Source: Rhizobacter sp. Root1221 (GTDB lineage: Bacteria; Pseudomonadota; Gammaproteobacteria; Burkholderiales; Burkholderiaceae_C). From it: a stretch of 64,000 nt of DNA. Below are positions 16,901-28,075 of the stretch, piece after piece (within the stretch, counting starts at the first letter, position 1; each line of letters begins with the position of its first letter). The stretch lies in contig NZ_LMDI01000025.1 of the NCBI RefSeq assembly GCF_001425785.1, forward strand, positions 1 through 64,000, written 5' to 3'. The position numbers and the translations under genes were made by a program. Under the pieces are notes generated by a model. It made no database searches, had not been told where the DNA came from, and was given only the letters and a program-made list of their open reading frames with translations.

Positions 16901-17389
16901 CTACTTGAGCTCGGGATCGAAGAGACTCTGATCGGCAAACACCGTGTCGAGCGGGAACCGCCGCCCCGCCGCGAAATCCTCGATGCACCGCAGCACGAGC
17001 CCGCTGCGGTGGCGATCGCGGCTCGCACGCACCTCGTCGAGGGTCATCCACACCGTGCGTTCGATGCCGTCGTCGAGCGAGCGCGTGGAATCGGTCTCAC
17101 CGGCCGTGCCGCCGTACGCGATGCGCAGGTAGGTCACGTCCTCGCCGGTGGCCAGCCGCTGGAACCGCGACAGGTACAGCCCCAGCAAACGGTCCGGCAC
17201 GAACGTGCGTGCAGTTTCTTCGAGGGCCTCGCGGATGACCCCTTGTTCAGGCGACTCGCCGGGCTCGAGATGACCCGCGGGATTGTTGAGGCGAAGGCCC
17301 TCGGGTGTGTGCTCTTCGACCAGCAGGAATCGGCCATCGCGCTCGATCACGGCGGCGACCGTGACGCTCGGTTTCCATCGTTCATTCAT
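16901..17389 (-). CDS. nudJ: Nudix hydrolase, NudJ-like
   Basis: Nudix phosphohydrolase of 162 residues (E. coli NudJ is 153) acting on nucleoside or thiamine diphosphates in the cytoplasm. The full Nudix box is present from about residue 39: GHLEPGES, then REALEETA with the REXXEE metal ligands. Its place directly upstream of mnmA supports NudJ rather than another Nudix family. The frame is open upstream, but the ATG at MNERWKPSVTVAAVIERDGR fits the family start. It is divergent from the pnt operon. Confidence 0.85.
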   Translation of the reverse strand: MNERWKPSVTVAAVIERDGRFLLVEEHTPEGLRLNNPAGHLEPGESPEQGVIREALEETARTFVPDRLLGLYLSRFQRLATGEDVTYLRIAYGGTAGETDSTRSLDDGIERTVWMTLDEVRASRDRHRSGLVLRCIEDFAAGRRFPLDTVFADQSLFDPELK

Positions 17390-17517
17390 GGACCGCATCC
17401 TAGGGGGAACGGCTCCTCGGGTTAACCCTTGGTCACTCCGATGGGTTACGCTTGCGGCCCGTTCGTCTTTGTAAGTTGGGTGAAAGTTCCGGTTCACCTG
17501 TGCCTGAGGAGGCTTTC

Positions 17518-18633
<1,116 letters not shown>

Positions 18634-18681
18634 GTTCCCGAATCCCGTTGTTGTCTTGTCTGTCAGTCCATCGAGAGTGTC

Positions 18682-19047
18682 ATGAGTAACCGAGTCATGT
18701 TGCGGGCCAAGCTGCACCGCGCCACCGTCACCGAAGCCGACCTGCATTACGAGGGGTCCTGCGGCATCGACAGCACGCTGCTGGAGGCGGCCGACATGAA
18801 GGAGTTCGAGCGCATCGAGCTCTACAACATCAACAACGGGGAACGGTTCTCCACCTACATCATCAAGGCGCCGCCGGGTTCCGGCGTCATCTCGTTGAAT
18901 GGTGCCGCCGCGCGCCGCGCCCAGGTGGGCGACCTGCTGATCATCTGCACCTACGCCACGATGTCCGAAGACGTGGCCGCGACCTACAAGCCGAAGGTGA
19001 TCCTGCTCGACGAGCAGAACGTCATCAAGGAAATCCGCAAGTTCTGA
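18682..19047 (+). CDS. panD: Aspartate 1-decarboxylase PanD
   Basis: Makes beta-alanine from aspartate for pantothenate and coenzyme A. It is normal in length (121 residues) and carries the self-cleavage site YEGSC (Gly25-Ser26), which generates the pyruvoyl cofactor, plus [10 protein letters not shown]-like and GAAAR core motifs. It lies between pntAA (48-base gap) and pntAB (22-base gap) on the same strand, so it appears to be transcribed inside the transhydrogenase operon. No frame damage is seen. Confidence 0.97.
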   Translation: MSNRVMLRAKLHRATVTEADLHYEGSCGIDSTLLEAADMKEFERIELYNINNGERFSTYIIKAPPGSGVISLNGAAARRAQVGDLLIICTYATMSEDVAATYKPKVILLDEQNVIKEIRKF

Positions 19048-19069
19048 TCTTCAACCAGGAGCACGTCGG

Positions 19070-19389
19070 ATGGACACCATCTCGCCGACCATCATCAACC
19101 TCATCATCTTCGTTCTGGCCATCTACGTGGGTTACCACGTGGTGTGGACGGTGACACCCGCGCTGCACACACCGCTGATGGCGGTCACGAACGCCATCTC
19201 GGCGATCGTGATCGTCGGCGCGATGCTCGCGGCGGCACTGACCGAGACCTACCTCGGCAAGTCGATGGGCGTGCTCGCCGTGGCCTTGGCCGCGGTCAAC
19301 GTGTTCGGCGGGTTCCTGGTCACCCGGCGCATGCTGGAGATGTTCAGGAAAAAGGAAAAGAAGGCCCCGGCCAAGGAAGGCGAAGCGAA

Positions 19390-19393
<4 letters not shown>
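19070..19393 (+). CDS. pntAB: NAD(P) transhydrogenase alpha subunit, membrane part (PntAB)
   Basis: A 107-residue membrane subunit with three or four hydrophobic helices, matching the small alpha-2 subunit of three-gene transhydrogenases (HTPLMAVTNAISAIVIVGA and GGFLVTRRMLEMF are family sequence). It forms part of the proton channel with PntB. The C-terminal tail is Lys/Glu-rich. Its stop overlaps the pntB start as ATGA. Confidence 0.95.
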
Positions 19394-20826
<1,433 letters not shown>

Positions 20827-20930
20827 ATCCAATAGCCGGGGAGGGCGCCCTGTCCGCCGGGATGAAAACCCGGGGAACGGTGGCGCGGTTTTCTGACCAG
20901 AATCGTGAATGCAAGCAGAGGGGTGAACCA

Positions 20931-22604
20931 ATGGAAAAGACCTGGTTGAAGCACTATCCGAGCGGGGTGGTGCAGCACATCGATGCCGGGCAATACAGCT
21001 CGCTGGTGGCGTTGCTGGACGAGAGCTTCAAGAAGCACCGCGACCGCCCCGCCTACCGCTTCATGCGCAAGTCGGTCAGCTTCGCCCAGATCGATGACCA
21101 GTCGCGTGCGTTTGCCGCGTACCTGCAGGCGCAGGGTTTCGTGAAGGGCGACCGCGTGGCGGTGATGATGCCCAACGTGCCCCAGTACCCGGTGGCGCTC
21201 GCCGGCATCCTGCGTGCCGGCTGCGTGCTGGTGAACGTGAACCCGCTCTACACCCCGCGCGAACTCGAACACCAGCTGAAGGATTCGGGCGCAAAGGGCA
21301 TCGTGATCCTCGAGAACTTCGCGGCCACGCTGCAGCAGGTGGCGGCCAACGTGCCCACCAAGAAGGTGATCCTGGCCTCGTTGGGTGACCTGCTCGGGTT
21401 CCCGATGTCGTTCATCGTCAACTATGTCGTTCGCAACGTGAAGAAGATGGTGCCGGCCTACGAGCTGCCCGGCGCCGTCAAGTTCAACGACGCGCTGGCA
21501 CAGGGCCGCAACGGCACGCTGCGTGCGCCGGCCGTGGGCCCGGACGACATCGCCGTGCTGCAGTACACCGGCGGCACCACCGGCGTCAGCAAGGGCGCCG
21601 TGCTGCTGCACCGCAACCTGGTGGCCAACACGCTGCAGTCCGAGGCCTGGTACCAGCCCGCGCTGCGCAAGGTGCCGGCGGGCGAGCAGGTGGTCACCGT
21701 CTGCGCATTGCCGATCTATCACATCTTCGGTTTCACCGCGAACATCATGCTGGGCATGCGCACCGGCGGTTGCAACGTGCTGATCCCCAACCCGCGTGAC
21801 CTGCCCGCGCTGTTCAAGGAACTCAAGGGCATCAAGTTCCACAGCTTCCCGGCCGTGAACACGCTGTTCGGTGCCATGGCCAACCACCCGCAGTTCAACA
21901 CGGTGGACTGGAGCAACCTCGTGATCTCGGTCGGCGGCGGCATGGCGGTGCAGAGCGCCACCGCGAAGCTGTGGCTCGAGAAGACCGGCTGCCCCATCGT
22001 CGAAGGCTACGGGCTCTCGGAAACGTCGCCCACGGTGAGCTGCAATGCGGTCGACAGCACCGCCTACAGCGGTGACATCGGTTTCCCGCTGCCCGACACC
22101 GACATCGCGCTGCTCGACGACGACGGCAACGAAGTGCCTCAGGGCACGCCGGGCGAGATCGCCGTGCGTGGCCCGCAGGTCATGGCTGGCTACTGGCAAC
22201 GCCCTGACGAAACCGCGAAGGTCATGACCGCCGACGGCTTCTTCCGCACGGGCGACGTGGGCACCGTGGACGCCCAGGGCCACTTCAAGATCGTCGACCG
22301 CAAGAAGGACATGATCCTGGTGAGCGGCTTCAACGTGTACCCGAACGAGGTCGAGGACGTGGTCACGCAGATGCCGGGCGTCCTGGAGTGTGCCGCGGTG
22401 GGGGTGCCCGATGCCAAGGCGGGTGAAGCGGTCAAGCTGGTCATCGTGCGCAGCAACCCGGCGGTCACCGAAGCCGACGTTCGTGCCTACTGTGAGACAA
22501 ACATGACTGGCTATAAACGGCCCAAGGTGGTTGAATTCCGCACGGACTTGCCGAAAACCCCGGTCGGCAAGATCTTGCGCCGGGAACTGCGCGACAAAGT
22601 CTGA
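20931..22604 (+). CDS. fadD: Long-chain fatty acid CoA ligase FadD
   Basis: Activates fatty acids to acyl-CoA with ATP at the inner membrane. The 557 residues align well by eye with E. coli FadD: SRAFAAYLQ, NVNPLYTPRELEHQL, the P-loop YTGGTTGVSKGA, EGYGLSETSP and KDMILVSGFNVYPNEVEDVV, ending in VGKILRRELRD. The ATG at MEKTWLKHYPSGV is chosen from this alignment; the frame extends upstream. It is downstream of pntB on the same strand and may share its transcript. Confidence 0.96.
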   Translation: MEKTWLKHYPSGVVQHIDAGQYSSLVALLDESFKKHRDRPAYRFMRKSVSFAQIDDQSRAFAAYLQAQGFVKGDRVAVMMPNVPQYPVALAGILRAGCVLVNVNPLYTPRELEHQLKDSGAKGIVILENFAATLQQVAANVPTKKVILASLGDLLGFPMSFIVNYVVRNVKKMVPAYELPGAVKFNDALAQGRNGTLRAPAVGPDDIAVLQYTGGTTGVSKGAVLLHRNLVANTLQSEAWYQPALRKVPAGEQVVTVCALPIYHIFGFTANIMLGMRTGGCNVLIPNPRDLPALFKELKGIKFHSFPAVNTLFGAMANHPQFNTVDWSNLVISVGGGMAVQSATAKLWLEKTGCPIVEGYGLSETSPTVSCNAVDSTAYSGDIGFPLPDTDIALLDDDGNEVPQGTPGEIAVRGPQVMAGYWQRPDETAKVMTADGFFRTGDVGTVDAQGHFKIVDRKKDMILVSGFNVYPNEVEDVVTQMPGVLECAAVGVPDAKAGEAVKLVIVRSNPAVTEADVRAYCETNMTGYKRPKVVEFRTDLPKTPVGKILRRELRDKV

Positions 22605-22789
22605 GTCGCAGGGTCCAAGCCACAATAACGTCACTGCAGTACCGAGACATGGCGGGCGGCCCCGTTCCGCGGGTCGTAGCTGCAAGGCCCGACGCGGAAT
22701 GCGGCCTGTACCCCAGGCCATGATCACCATCGCTTTGCCTGGCGCCTATCGGTGCCGGGCGGGTGTCGCGCTCGAAGGGAGAGGTACGG

Positions 22790-23275
22790 ATGATCTGGTC
22801 GAAGACCGATGCGGGCCGCGTGGAAATGCAGTCCCGCACCTTGGTGAAAGAACGCACGCAGCGCAACCTGCTGCTGCTGATCGACGGCGTGAAGTCGCAG
22901 GACATGCTGCTCGGCAGCATTGCCGGCGTGACGAAGGCCGACTTCGACGCCCTGCTGGCCCTCGGGCTCATCATGCAGACGGGCGGGGCCGCGCCGTCGT
23001 CATCGGCCAGCACGTCGAAGGCGGCCGCGGGCGCCACCACGGTGTCGCCGGCCGCACCCGCCGAGCCGGGCGACTACGCCGTCTTCACGCAGACGCTCAC
23101 GCAGCTGATCTCGTCGGAGCTCGGGTTGCGGGGGTTCACGCTGACACTCGCCGTCGAAAAGGCCAGCACCAACACCGAATTGCGTGACGTGGCCGAGCGG
23201 GTGCTCAAGCAGATCCAGGACCGCAAGGGTGACGACGCGGCCGACAAGGCCCGCCGCAAGCTCTACGGCGCCTGA
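22790..23275 (+). CDS. Hypothetical protein with helical N-terminus and low-complexity linker
   Basis: 161 residues, not recognised. Residues 1-60 look helical (RTLVKERTQRNLLLLIDGVK, then a DFDALLALGLI helix), like a small winged-helix or dimerisation unit. A Ser/Ala/Thr/Pro linker spans about 65-95, and a second helical region with ISSELGLRGFTLTLAVEKA ends in a Lys/Asp-rich tail. There is no signal or membrane segment. GGGAGAGG five bases before the ATG supports this start over an in-frame GTG nine codons earlier. It lies between fadD and a small membrane protein. Confidence 0.75.
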   Translation: MIWSKTDAGRVEMQSRTLVKERTQRNLLLLIDGVKSQDMLLGSIAGVTKADFDALLALGLIMQTGGAAPSSSASTSKAAAGATTVSPAAPAEPGDYAVFTQTLTQLISSELGLRGFTLTLAVEKASTNTELRDVAERVLKQIQDRKGDDAADKARRKLYGA

Positions 23276-23303
23276 ACCGCGGGAGCGTTTCCTGCGCTCG
23301 TTT

Positions 23304-23795
23304 TTGCGTCATCTCCTGCGTGGTGTTCGGGCGGTGCTGCTGGCGCTGGCCGCCGTGGTGCTGTTCATCGAGGAATGGGGCTGGCGGCCGCTCACGGCCT
23401 TGGCCGCACGCCTTGGCCGCTGGCCACCGCTCGCGCGCCTCGAAGCGCTGATCCGCCAGGTTCGCCCCGGTGTGGCCCTGGTGCTGTTCATCGTGCCGGC
23501 GGCGGCGTTGTTCCCCATCAAGCTCGTGGCACTGTGGCTCATCCACGTGGGCCAGACGACGCTCGGGGTGACGGTGATCGTGCTGGCCAAGCTGCTGGGC
23601 ACCGCGTTCGTCGGCCGGCTGTTCCTGCTCACCGAGGCGCAGCTGATGACGTTCCCCTGGTTCGTCCGGGCCTGGACCTGGTGGCGCGCCACGAAGGCCC
23701 GGGTGGGTGAGGCCGTGCGGCGTTCGGCGCCGTGGCGTGCCGCCCGGGCCCTGCGGCTCCGGTGGCGCCGCTTTCGCAGGCGGGGCGACGCCTGA
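23304..23795 (+). CDS. Small inner-membrane protein of unknown function
   Basis: About 163 residues, with a hydrophobic segment near the start (AVLLALAAVVLFIEEWGW), two more central helices (VALVLFIVPAAALFPIKLVA and TVIVLAKLLGTAFVGRLFLL) and a very Arg-rich C-terminal tail. No ATG fits the start. TTG at 23304 is proposed; CTG at 23292, six bases after GGGAG, or the overlapping GTG at 23184 are alternatives. The hydrophobic pattern and GC-rich third positions support a real gene. It is between the unknown gene and rsmE. Confidence 0.65.
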   Translation: MRHLLRGVRAVLLALAAVVLFIEEWGWRPLTALAARLGRWPPLARLEALIRQVRPGVALVLFIVPAAALFPIKLVALWLIHVGQTTLGVTVIVLAKLLGTAFVGRLFLLTEAQLMTFPWFVRAWTWWRATKARVGEAVRRSAPWRAARALRLRWRRFRRRGDA

Positions 23796-23843
23796 GAGAC
23801 CTGAGGCACACTGTCGGCCCGTTCCCCGTGTTCTGCTGTTGCC

Positions 23844-24554
23844 ATGCCGCCTCGTTTTTACGTCGACCTGCCGCTTGCCGCCGGCGCCTCGCTCACGTTG
23901 CCTGCCGGGGCCTCGCGCCACGCGCAGGTGCTGCGCCTGCAACCGGGTGACCCCGTCACGCTGTTCGACGGCCGCGGCGGTGAATGGCAGGCCGACATCG
24001 CGCAGATGGGCCGCAAGGACGTGTCGGTCACGGTCGGCGCCCACCACGCCGCCGACCCCGAGCTGGCCTTGTCGGTGACGCTGGCCGTGGGCATGCCGGC
24101 CAACGAACGCATGGACGACCTCGTGGAAAAGGCCACCGAACTCGGCGTGGCCCGCATCCAGCCGCTGATGTGCGAACGGTCGGTGCTGCGGCTGTCCGGC
24201 GAACGTGCCGAGCGCAAACGCGACCACTGGCAAGCCGTGGCCATCTCGGCCTGTGAGCAGAGCGGCCGCACGCGCGTGCCGGTCATCGAGCCGGTGCGCA
24301 CGCTGGCCGCCTGGCTGCGGGACCTGCCGGCGGGTGATGCGGCGAAGGTGCTGCTGAGCACGTCCGACTCGCCGCCGCTGCCGGCGGCCCGGGGCGCGGT
24401 GATCTCGCTGAGCGGCCCGGAGGGCGGGTTCTCTCCGGCCGAAGAGCAGGCCGCGCGTGGCGCCGGTTTCCAGCCGGCGAGCCTTGGCCCCCGGGTGTTG
24501 CGTGCCGACACGGCGCCGCTCGCGGCGCTCGCCGTTTGGGGCTTGATGGCATAG
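23844..24554 (+). CDS. rsmE: 16S rRNA m3U1498 methyltransferase RsmE
   Basis: SPOUT-class methyltransferase acting on U1498 of 16S rRNA. 236 residues: an N-terminal PUA-like domain (PRFYVDLPL, HAQVLRLQPGDPVTLFDGRGGEW), then the knotted SAM-binding domain with MDDLVEKATELGV, EQSGR, SGPEGGFSPAEE and LGPRVLRADTAPLAAL, all hallmark RsmE motifs. It converges on an AraC gene. Confidence 0.96.
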   Translation: MPPRFYVDLPLAAGASLTLPAGASRHAQVLRLQPGDPVTLFDGRGGEWQADIAQMGRKDVSVTVGAHHAADPELALSVTLAVGMPANERMDDLVEKATELGVARIQPLMCERSVLRLSGERAERKRDHWQAVAISACEQSGRTRVPVIEPVRTLAAWLRDLPAGDAAKVLLSTSDSPPLPAARGAVISLSGPEGGFSPAEEQAARGAGFQPASLGPRVLRADTAPLAALAVWGLMA

Positions 24555-24586
24555 GCAGCGCCTGTTCCCGGGGGGGAGGGCTGCCT
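24553..24586. terminator. Hairpin between convergent rsmE and araC-type gene
   Basis: Arms AGGCAGC and GCTGCCT enclose a GC-rich 20-base loop, in the 33-base convergent gap. The left arm overlaps the rsmE stop. There is no U tract, so terminator activity is uncertain. Confidence 0.35.
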
Positions 24587-24587
24587 T

Positions 24588-25481
24588 CTACGCGCGCATC
24601 TCTGAAGTTTTTTGCCGACGGCGAAATTCCATCGGCGTGCACTCAGCCTCGCGCTTGAAGAACTTGCTGAAGTTGGTGGGCTCGTCGAAGCCCAGTTTCT
24701 CGGCGATGGTGACGAGGGACGAGTCCGTATGCACCAGCAGGCGCTTCGCTTCCAGAACGATCCGCGCCGCGATGAAGGCTTTGGCCGTCATGCCCATGGA
24801 TGCCGTCACGGCGCGCGCCACACTCTTCTCCGTGTAGCCGAGTTGGCGGGCATAGTCGGCCACCTGATGCCACTCTGCGAAGCGTTCCTCCACAAGCTGC
24901 TGGAACCGCCTGAAGCGCTGCAATGCCGGGGAGGTCACCGGCTCTTGGGCCTGCTCCCGGCCTTGCAGGATGCTCAGCCGTGTCAGCAGTGCATGAAGCT
25001 GATGGCGCAGCAGTGCATGCACATCGTCAAGCGGGGCGTCGAGCTGCGTGTCCTCGCGCATCTGCTCGATCGAGCCCGTCACGATCCGCAGCAGGTCGTC
25101 GCCCATCACGATGTGCTCCGGCAGTCTTTCCAGATCGACTGCGAACTTCAGGTTGCGGGCCGTGGTTGAAACGGGCAGGACGAATTCCGGGCGAAACAGA
25201 ACGACCCAACCATCCCAATCCTCGTCGTGGCCGAAGTTGTGAGCTTGCCCCGGTCGCAAGACGAGCAACGATCCCGGTGCAGACGGGATCGGCTTGAAAT
25301 CGACTGTTTGAGTGCCTGCGCCCTGCGTGACGCACACCAACATGTGGAATTCGTACCGATGTGTTGTCCGCACCTTCTCTTTGCTGCCCCGCTGCCTCAG
25401 GTCGGCCACGGTAAAGGCTTCGAAATCGAGCTGGTAGGGTGCTCGCGGCCGATAGTCCAGGCGCTGAATATCCGTGCTCAC
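24588..25481 (-). CDS. AraC-family transcriptional regulator
   Basis: 297 residues: an N-terminal cupin-like sensor (GSLLVLRPGQAHNFGHDEDWDG) and a C-terminal double HTH at about 190-290 (YTEKSVARAVTASMG, TIAEKLGFDEPTNFSKFFKREAECTPMEFRRR). It is divergent from a small NTF2-like protein gene and is likely its regulator. Base composition here and in the shared promoter is lower in GC than in the flanking genes; the 60 bases from 25561 contain 23 G+C. Its inducer is unknown. Confidence 0.92.
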   Translation of the reverse strand: MSTDIQRLDYRPRAPYQLDFEAFTVADLRQRGSKEKVRTTHRYEFHMLVCVTQGAGTQTVDFKPIPSAPGSLLVLRPGQAHNFGHDEDWDGWVVLFRPEFVLPVSTTARNLKFAVDLERLPEHIVMGDDLLRIVTGSIEQMREDTQLDAPLDDVHALLRHQLHALLTRLSILQGREQAQEPVTSPALQRFRRFQQLVEERFAEWHQVADYARQLGYTEKSVARAVTASMGMTAKAFIAARIVLEAKRLLVHTDSSLVTIAEKLGFDEPTNFSKFFKREAECTPMEFRRRQKTSEMRA

Positions 25482-25579
25482 GTTCGTGTTTCCTGACGCA
25501 GATCGCCCCGTCGTGGCCGTCTTGCACGGGGCCTATCCTTCAAGGATGTCCTGAAAGTATCATTCGTTGTCCGGGAATT

Positions 25580-25647
25580 ATCGTTTAAACCCGTCGATGA
25601 TGTCCAATAATAATCATATCGGAATTGCCTTTGGAAGGTTAAACGAT
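25580..25647. promoter_or_regulatory. Spaced inverted repeat in the AraC/NTF2 divergent promoter
   Basis: ATCGTTTAAACC (25580-25591) and GGTTAAACGAT (25637-25647) are inverted copies differing by one inserted A. They are separated by 45 bases in the AT-rich 239-bp gap between the divergent genes. Spaced half-sites like these suit an AraC dimer that loops DNA. Function is inferred. Confidence 0.4.
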
Positions 25648-25720
25648 GAAGGCAGCCGGGGGCTACACGCCGGCACTGGCACAGCCATCTTTCACAACCG
25701 CACCAGGACAGGAGCGCACC

Positions 25721-26113
25721 ATGAACAACAGCATCGACATCGCGAAGACGTACATCAAGGCCGTGCAGACCGGCGACCAAGCCACGCTCGGCAGCATCAT
25801 TTCGCCCGACGTGACCTGGCACCAACCGGGCAACAACCAGTTTTCCGGCACGCATCGGGGCATGGCCAATGTCGGCCCGATGCTGGGCAAGATGATGGAG
25901 GTCTCCAAGGGGACGTTCGCGATCACCCGTGCTGACCACTACATGGCCAGTGGCGATTGGGTGGCCATCACGCTGGAGTTCGCTGGCGAGGCCAACGGCA
26001 TCAGGCTCAAGCAACCAGGCGTGGACCTCATCCGCATCGAGGGCGGCAAGATTGTCGAAGTGCGGCTGTTCTCCGGCGACCAAGCGCAAGAAGACGCTTT
26101 CTGGGGGCAGTGA
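25721..26113 (+). CDS. NTF2/SnoaL-like protein
   Basis: A 130-residue cone-shaped alpha+beta fold of the SnoaL/NTF2 type: an N-terminal helix pair (AKTYIKAVQTGDQATLGSII), DVTWHQPG, then beta strands ending in IRIEGGKIVEVRLFSGDQ. Such proteins are small hydrolases, isomerases or ligand binders; the substrate cannot be read. AGGACAGGAG lies just before the chosen ATG. It is probably controlled by the divergent AraC protein. Confidence 0.85.
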   Translation: MNNSIDIAKTYIKAVQTGDQATLGSIISPDVTWHQPGNNQFSGTHRGMANVGPMLGKMMEVSKGTFAITRADHYMASGDWVAITLEFAGEANGIRLKQPGVDLIRIEGGKIVEVRLFSGDQAQEDAFWGQ

Positions 26114-26141
26114 CGCCCCTGCCTCACAACGCGCGGTGCCC

Positions 26142-27407
26142 CTACGCCGCCGCCCCCGGACTTCCAGGGGCTGCCACGCCGTCGGCTTGGCGCATCGACC
26201 CGGCCACCAGGTCAAACCGGAAGAGCCGGCATTCGATGGGGCCGTTCCACATCGGTACGCGGCGTGCTTCTTTCAGCCGCATCGCGGTGGGCAGTTTCAT
26301 GTCGGGGCTCAGCACCCAGGCGGTCCAACCGGCATCGTGTTTCGTGTACGCGCGTTTCCAGTGCGCCGACAGGCGCGGGAAGAAGTCGTCCGGTGTGTCG
26401 CGGTCTTCGGCCGACGGGCGTGCGGCCTTGCCCGCCACCTCGATGCGCTCGCCGTAGGGCGGGTTGATCATCAGCGTGCCGTGCAGGCCGCCGGGCAGGT
26501 CGGGTGCGGGGCGCTCCAGGGCATCGCCGCCGTTGAACTGGATGGCGTCGAGCACCCCGGCCCGTTCGGCGTTGCGGCGGGCGAAGTCGACCATGCGGAA
26601 TGACACGTCGCTTGCGAAGATGGGCACTTCGCTCTTGTGGATGTGGCTCTGCGCGTGGCTCTTCTGGCGTTGCCATTCGCCGCGTGAATCGGCGTCGGAG
26701 AATGGCAGCAGGCGCTCGAATGCGAAGCGGCGCTGGAGGCCCGCGGCGATGCCGCAGGCGATCTGGGCGGCCTCGATGGCAATGGTGCCGGACCCGCAGC
26801 ACGGATCGTGCAGGGCGCCGCCCGCGTCGGGTGTGCCACGCCAGCCGGCCGCGGCCAGCATGGCCGCAGCCAGCGTTTCCTTCAGCGGGGCGTCGCCCTT
26901 GTCCTCGCGCCAGCCGCGCTTGAACAGCGACTCGCCGGAGGTGTCCACGTACAACGAGGCGCGCTCGGGTCCCAGGTGCAACTGCAGCTGCAGGTCTGGG
27001 TGGCGGGTGTCGACGCTCGGGCGTTCACCGGTGGCCTCGCGCAGCACGTCGCACACCCCGTCCTTGATGCGCAGTGCGGCGAAGTTCAGGCTGCGCAGCG
27101 GGCTGCGGGTGGCGGTGGTGTCCACGCGCAGCGTGTGCTGCGGTGTGATCCATTGTTGCCAGTCCACCGACCGGGCCAGGGCGTACAGATCGGCCTCGTC
27201 GCGGTACGGGCCTTCGGCCACCTCGGCCAGCACCCGCATCGCGAGGCGGCTGTGCAGGTTGAGCTTCATGACCTCCTGCGGGCCGCCGTCGAGTCCCACG
27301 CCCCCGCGCGTGGGGTACAGGATCTTGCTGGGCAGGATGCGCTGGACCTCCTCTTCGAGCAGGGCTTCGACGCCGGCGGCGCAAGGGAGGAACAGGGGCA
27401 GGGCCAT
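26142..27407 (-). CDS. THUMP-domain 23S rRNA (guanine-N2) methyltransferase, RlmL N-terminal type
   Basis: 421 residues. The N-terminal THUMP domain (LFLPCAAGVEALLEEEVQ to about 160) binds RNA. The methyltransferase part has the SAM motif DPCCGSGTIAIEAA and the catalytic NPPYGER. It matches the m2G2445-forming half of E. coli RlmL and stand-alone YcbY/Trm-type enzymes; the RlmK half is absent, as in many Betaproteobacteria. The start is the first ATG at family homology (MALPLFLPCAAG), though the frame is open far upstream. Confidence 0.92.
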   Translation of the reverse strand: MALPLFLPCAAGVEALLEEEVQRILPSKILYPTRGGVGLDGGPQEVMKLNLHSRLAMRVLAEVAEGPYRDEADLYALARSVDWQQWITPQHTLRVDTTATRSPLRSLNFAALRIKDGVCDVLREATGERPSVDTRHPDLQLQLHLGPERASLYVDTSGESLFKRGWREDKGDAPLKETLAAAMLAAAGWRGTPDAGGALHDPCCGSGTIAIEAAQIACGIAAGLQRRFAFERLLPFSDADSRGEWQRQKSHAQSHIHKSEVPIFASDVSFRMVDFARRNAERAGVLDAIQFNGGDALERPAPDLPGGLHGTLMINPPYGERIEVAGKAARPSAEDRDTPDDFFPRLSAHWKRAYTKHDAGWTAWVLSPDMKLPTAMRLKEARRVPMWNGPIECRLFRFDLVAGSMRQADGVAAPGSPGAAA

Positions 27408-27437
27408 GGGGCGGGCAGTGGGTGGGACGGGACAAAC

Positions 27438-27454
27438 GGGGGAGGCGAGCCCCC
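27438..27454 (-). terminator. Short GC hairpin after the PEBP gene
   Basis: GGGGG and CCCCC arms around a 7-base loop between the PEBP stop and the next minus-strand start. On the minus strand it is followed by GTTTGTCC, a poor U tract, so it is a weak candidate. Confidence 0.3.
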
Positions 27455-27475
27455 ATTGTCGCCGTTCCGGCCCGC

Positions 27476-28021
27476 TCAGCGGCCGTATCGGGCTTCCAGC
27501 GTGGCTTGCCCGAGGCGATTCATGCCCAGGAAATAGCCCACCATCGCGGCCGACGCACCGGCGGGCACCTCGAGCCGGTCCACCTTCAGCGCGTGCACGG
27601 TGAACACGTACCGGTGGGGCTTGTCGCCCACCGGCGGGCAGGCACCTCCAAAGCCCGCGCTGCCGTAGTCGGTTCGGCCCTGGGCGGCCGGGGCGGGCAA
27701 CGCCCGGCCGTCGGCCGTGCCGGCGTTGGCAGGCAGGCGGGTGGTGGTGGCGGGCAGGTCGTAGACGACCCAGTGCCACCAGCCCGAGCCGGTGGGCGCA
27801 TCCGGGTCGTACACGGTCACGGCGAAGCTGCGGGTGCCGGCCGGTGCGCCCGACCACACGAGCGCGGGCGACTGGTTGCCGCCCTGGCAGCCGAACCCGT
27901 CGAATACCTGGGCAGACCCGAGCGTGCCGCCGGCCGGGACCTGGGGGCTGGTGACGGTGAAGTCGGCGGCGCGGGCCCCGCAGGCGAAGGCGAGGGGGAC
28001 GAGGAAGGCGGCGAGTCGCAT
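27476..28021 (-). CDS. Secreted YbhB/YbcL-type PEBP (Raf-kinase-inhibitor-like) protein
   Basis: 181 residues with a Sec signal (cleavage after ARA, about residue 18) and a PEBP fold: NQSPALVWSGAPAGTRSFAVTVYDPDAPTGSGWWHWVVYDLP holds the DPDAP and ligand-pocket motifs in consecutive strands, and KPHRYVFTVHAL follows. Bacterial members are periplasmic or cytoplasmic and of unclear ligand. The ATG opening the signal is chosen over one ten codons earlier. It follows an AraC gene on the same strand. Confidence 0.92.
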   Translation of the reverse strand: MRLAAFLVPLAFACGARAADFTVTSPQVPAGGTLGSAQVFDGFGCQGGNQSPALVWSGAPAGTRSFAVTVYDPDAPTGSGWWHWVVYDLPATTTRLPANAGTADGRALPAPAAQGRTDYGSAGFGGACPPVGDKPHRYVFTVHALKVDRLEVPAGASAAMVGYFLGMNRLGQATLEARYGR

Positions 28022-28075
28022 GGTGCGGACCGGAAGTGGAGAGGCCTCCATGGTTCCCGGCCGCGGCCGTTCGTG

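Noticed and set aside
17419-17428. Perfect palindrome GGGTTAACCC between nudJ and pntAA
   Set aside because: Only 10 bp with no second copy nearby; could be chance.
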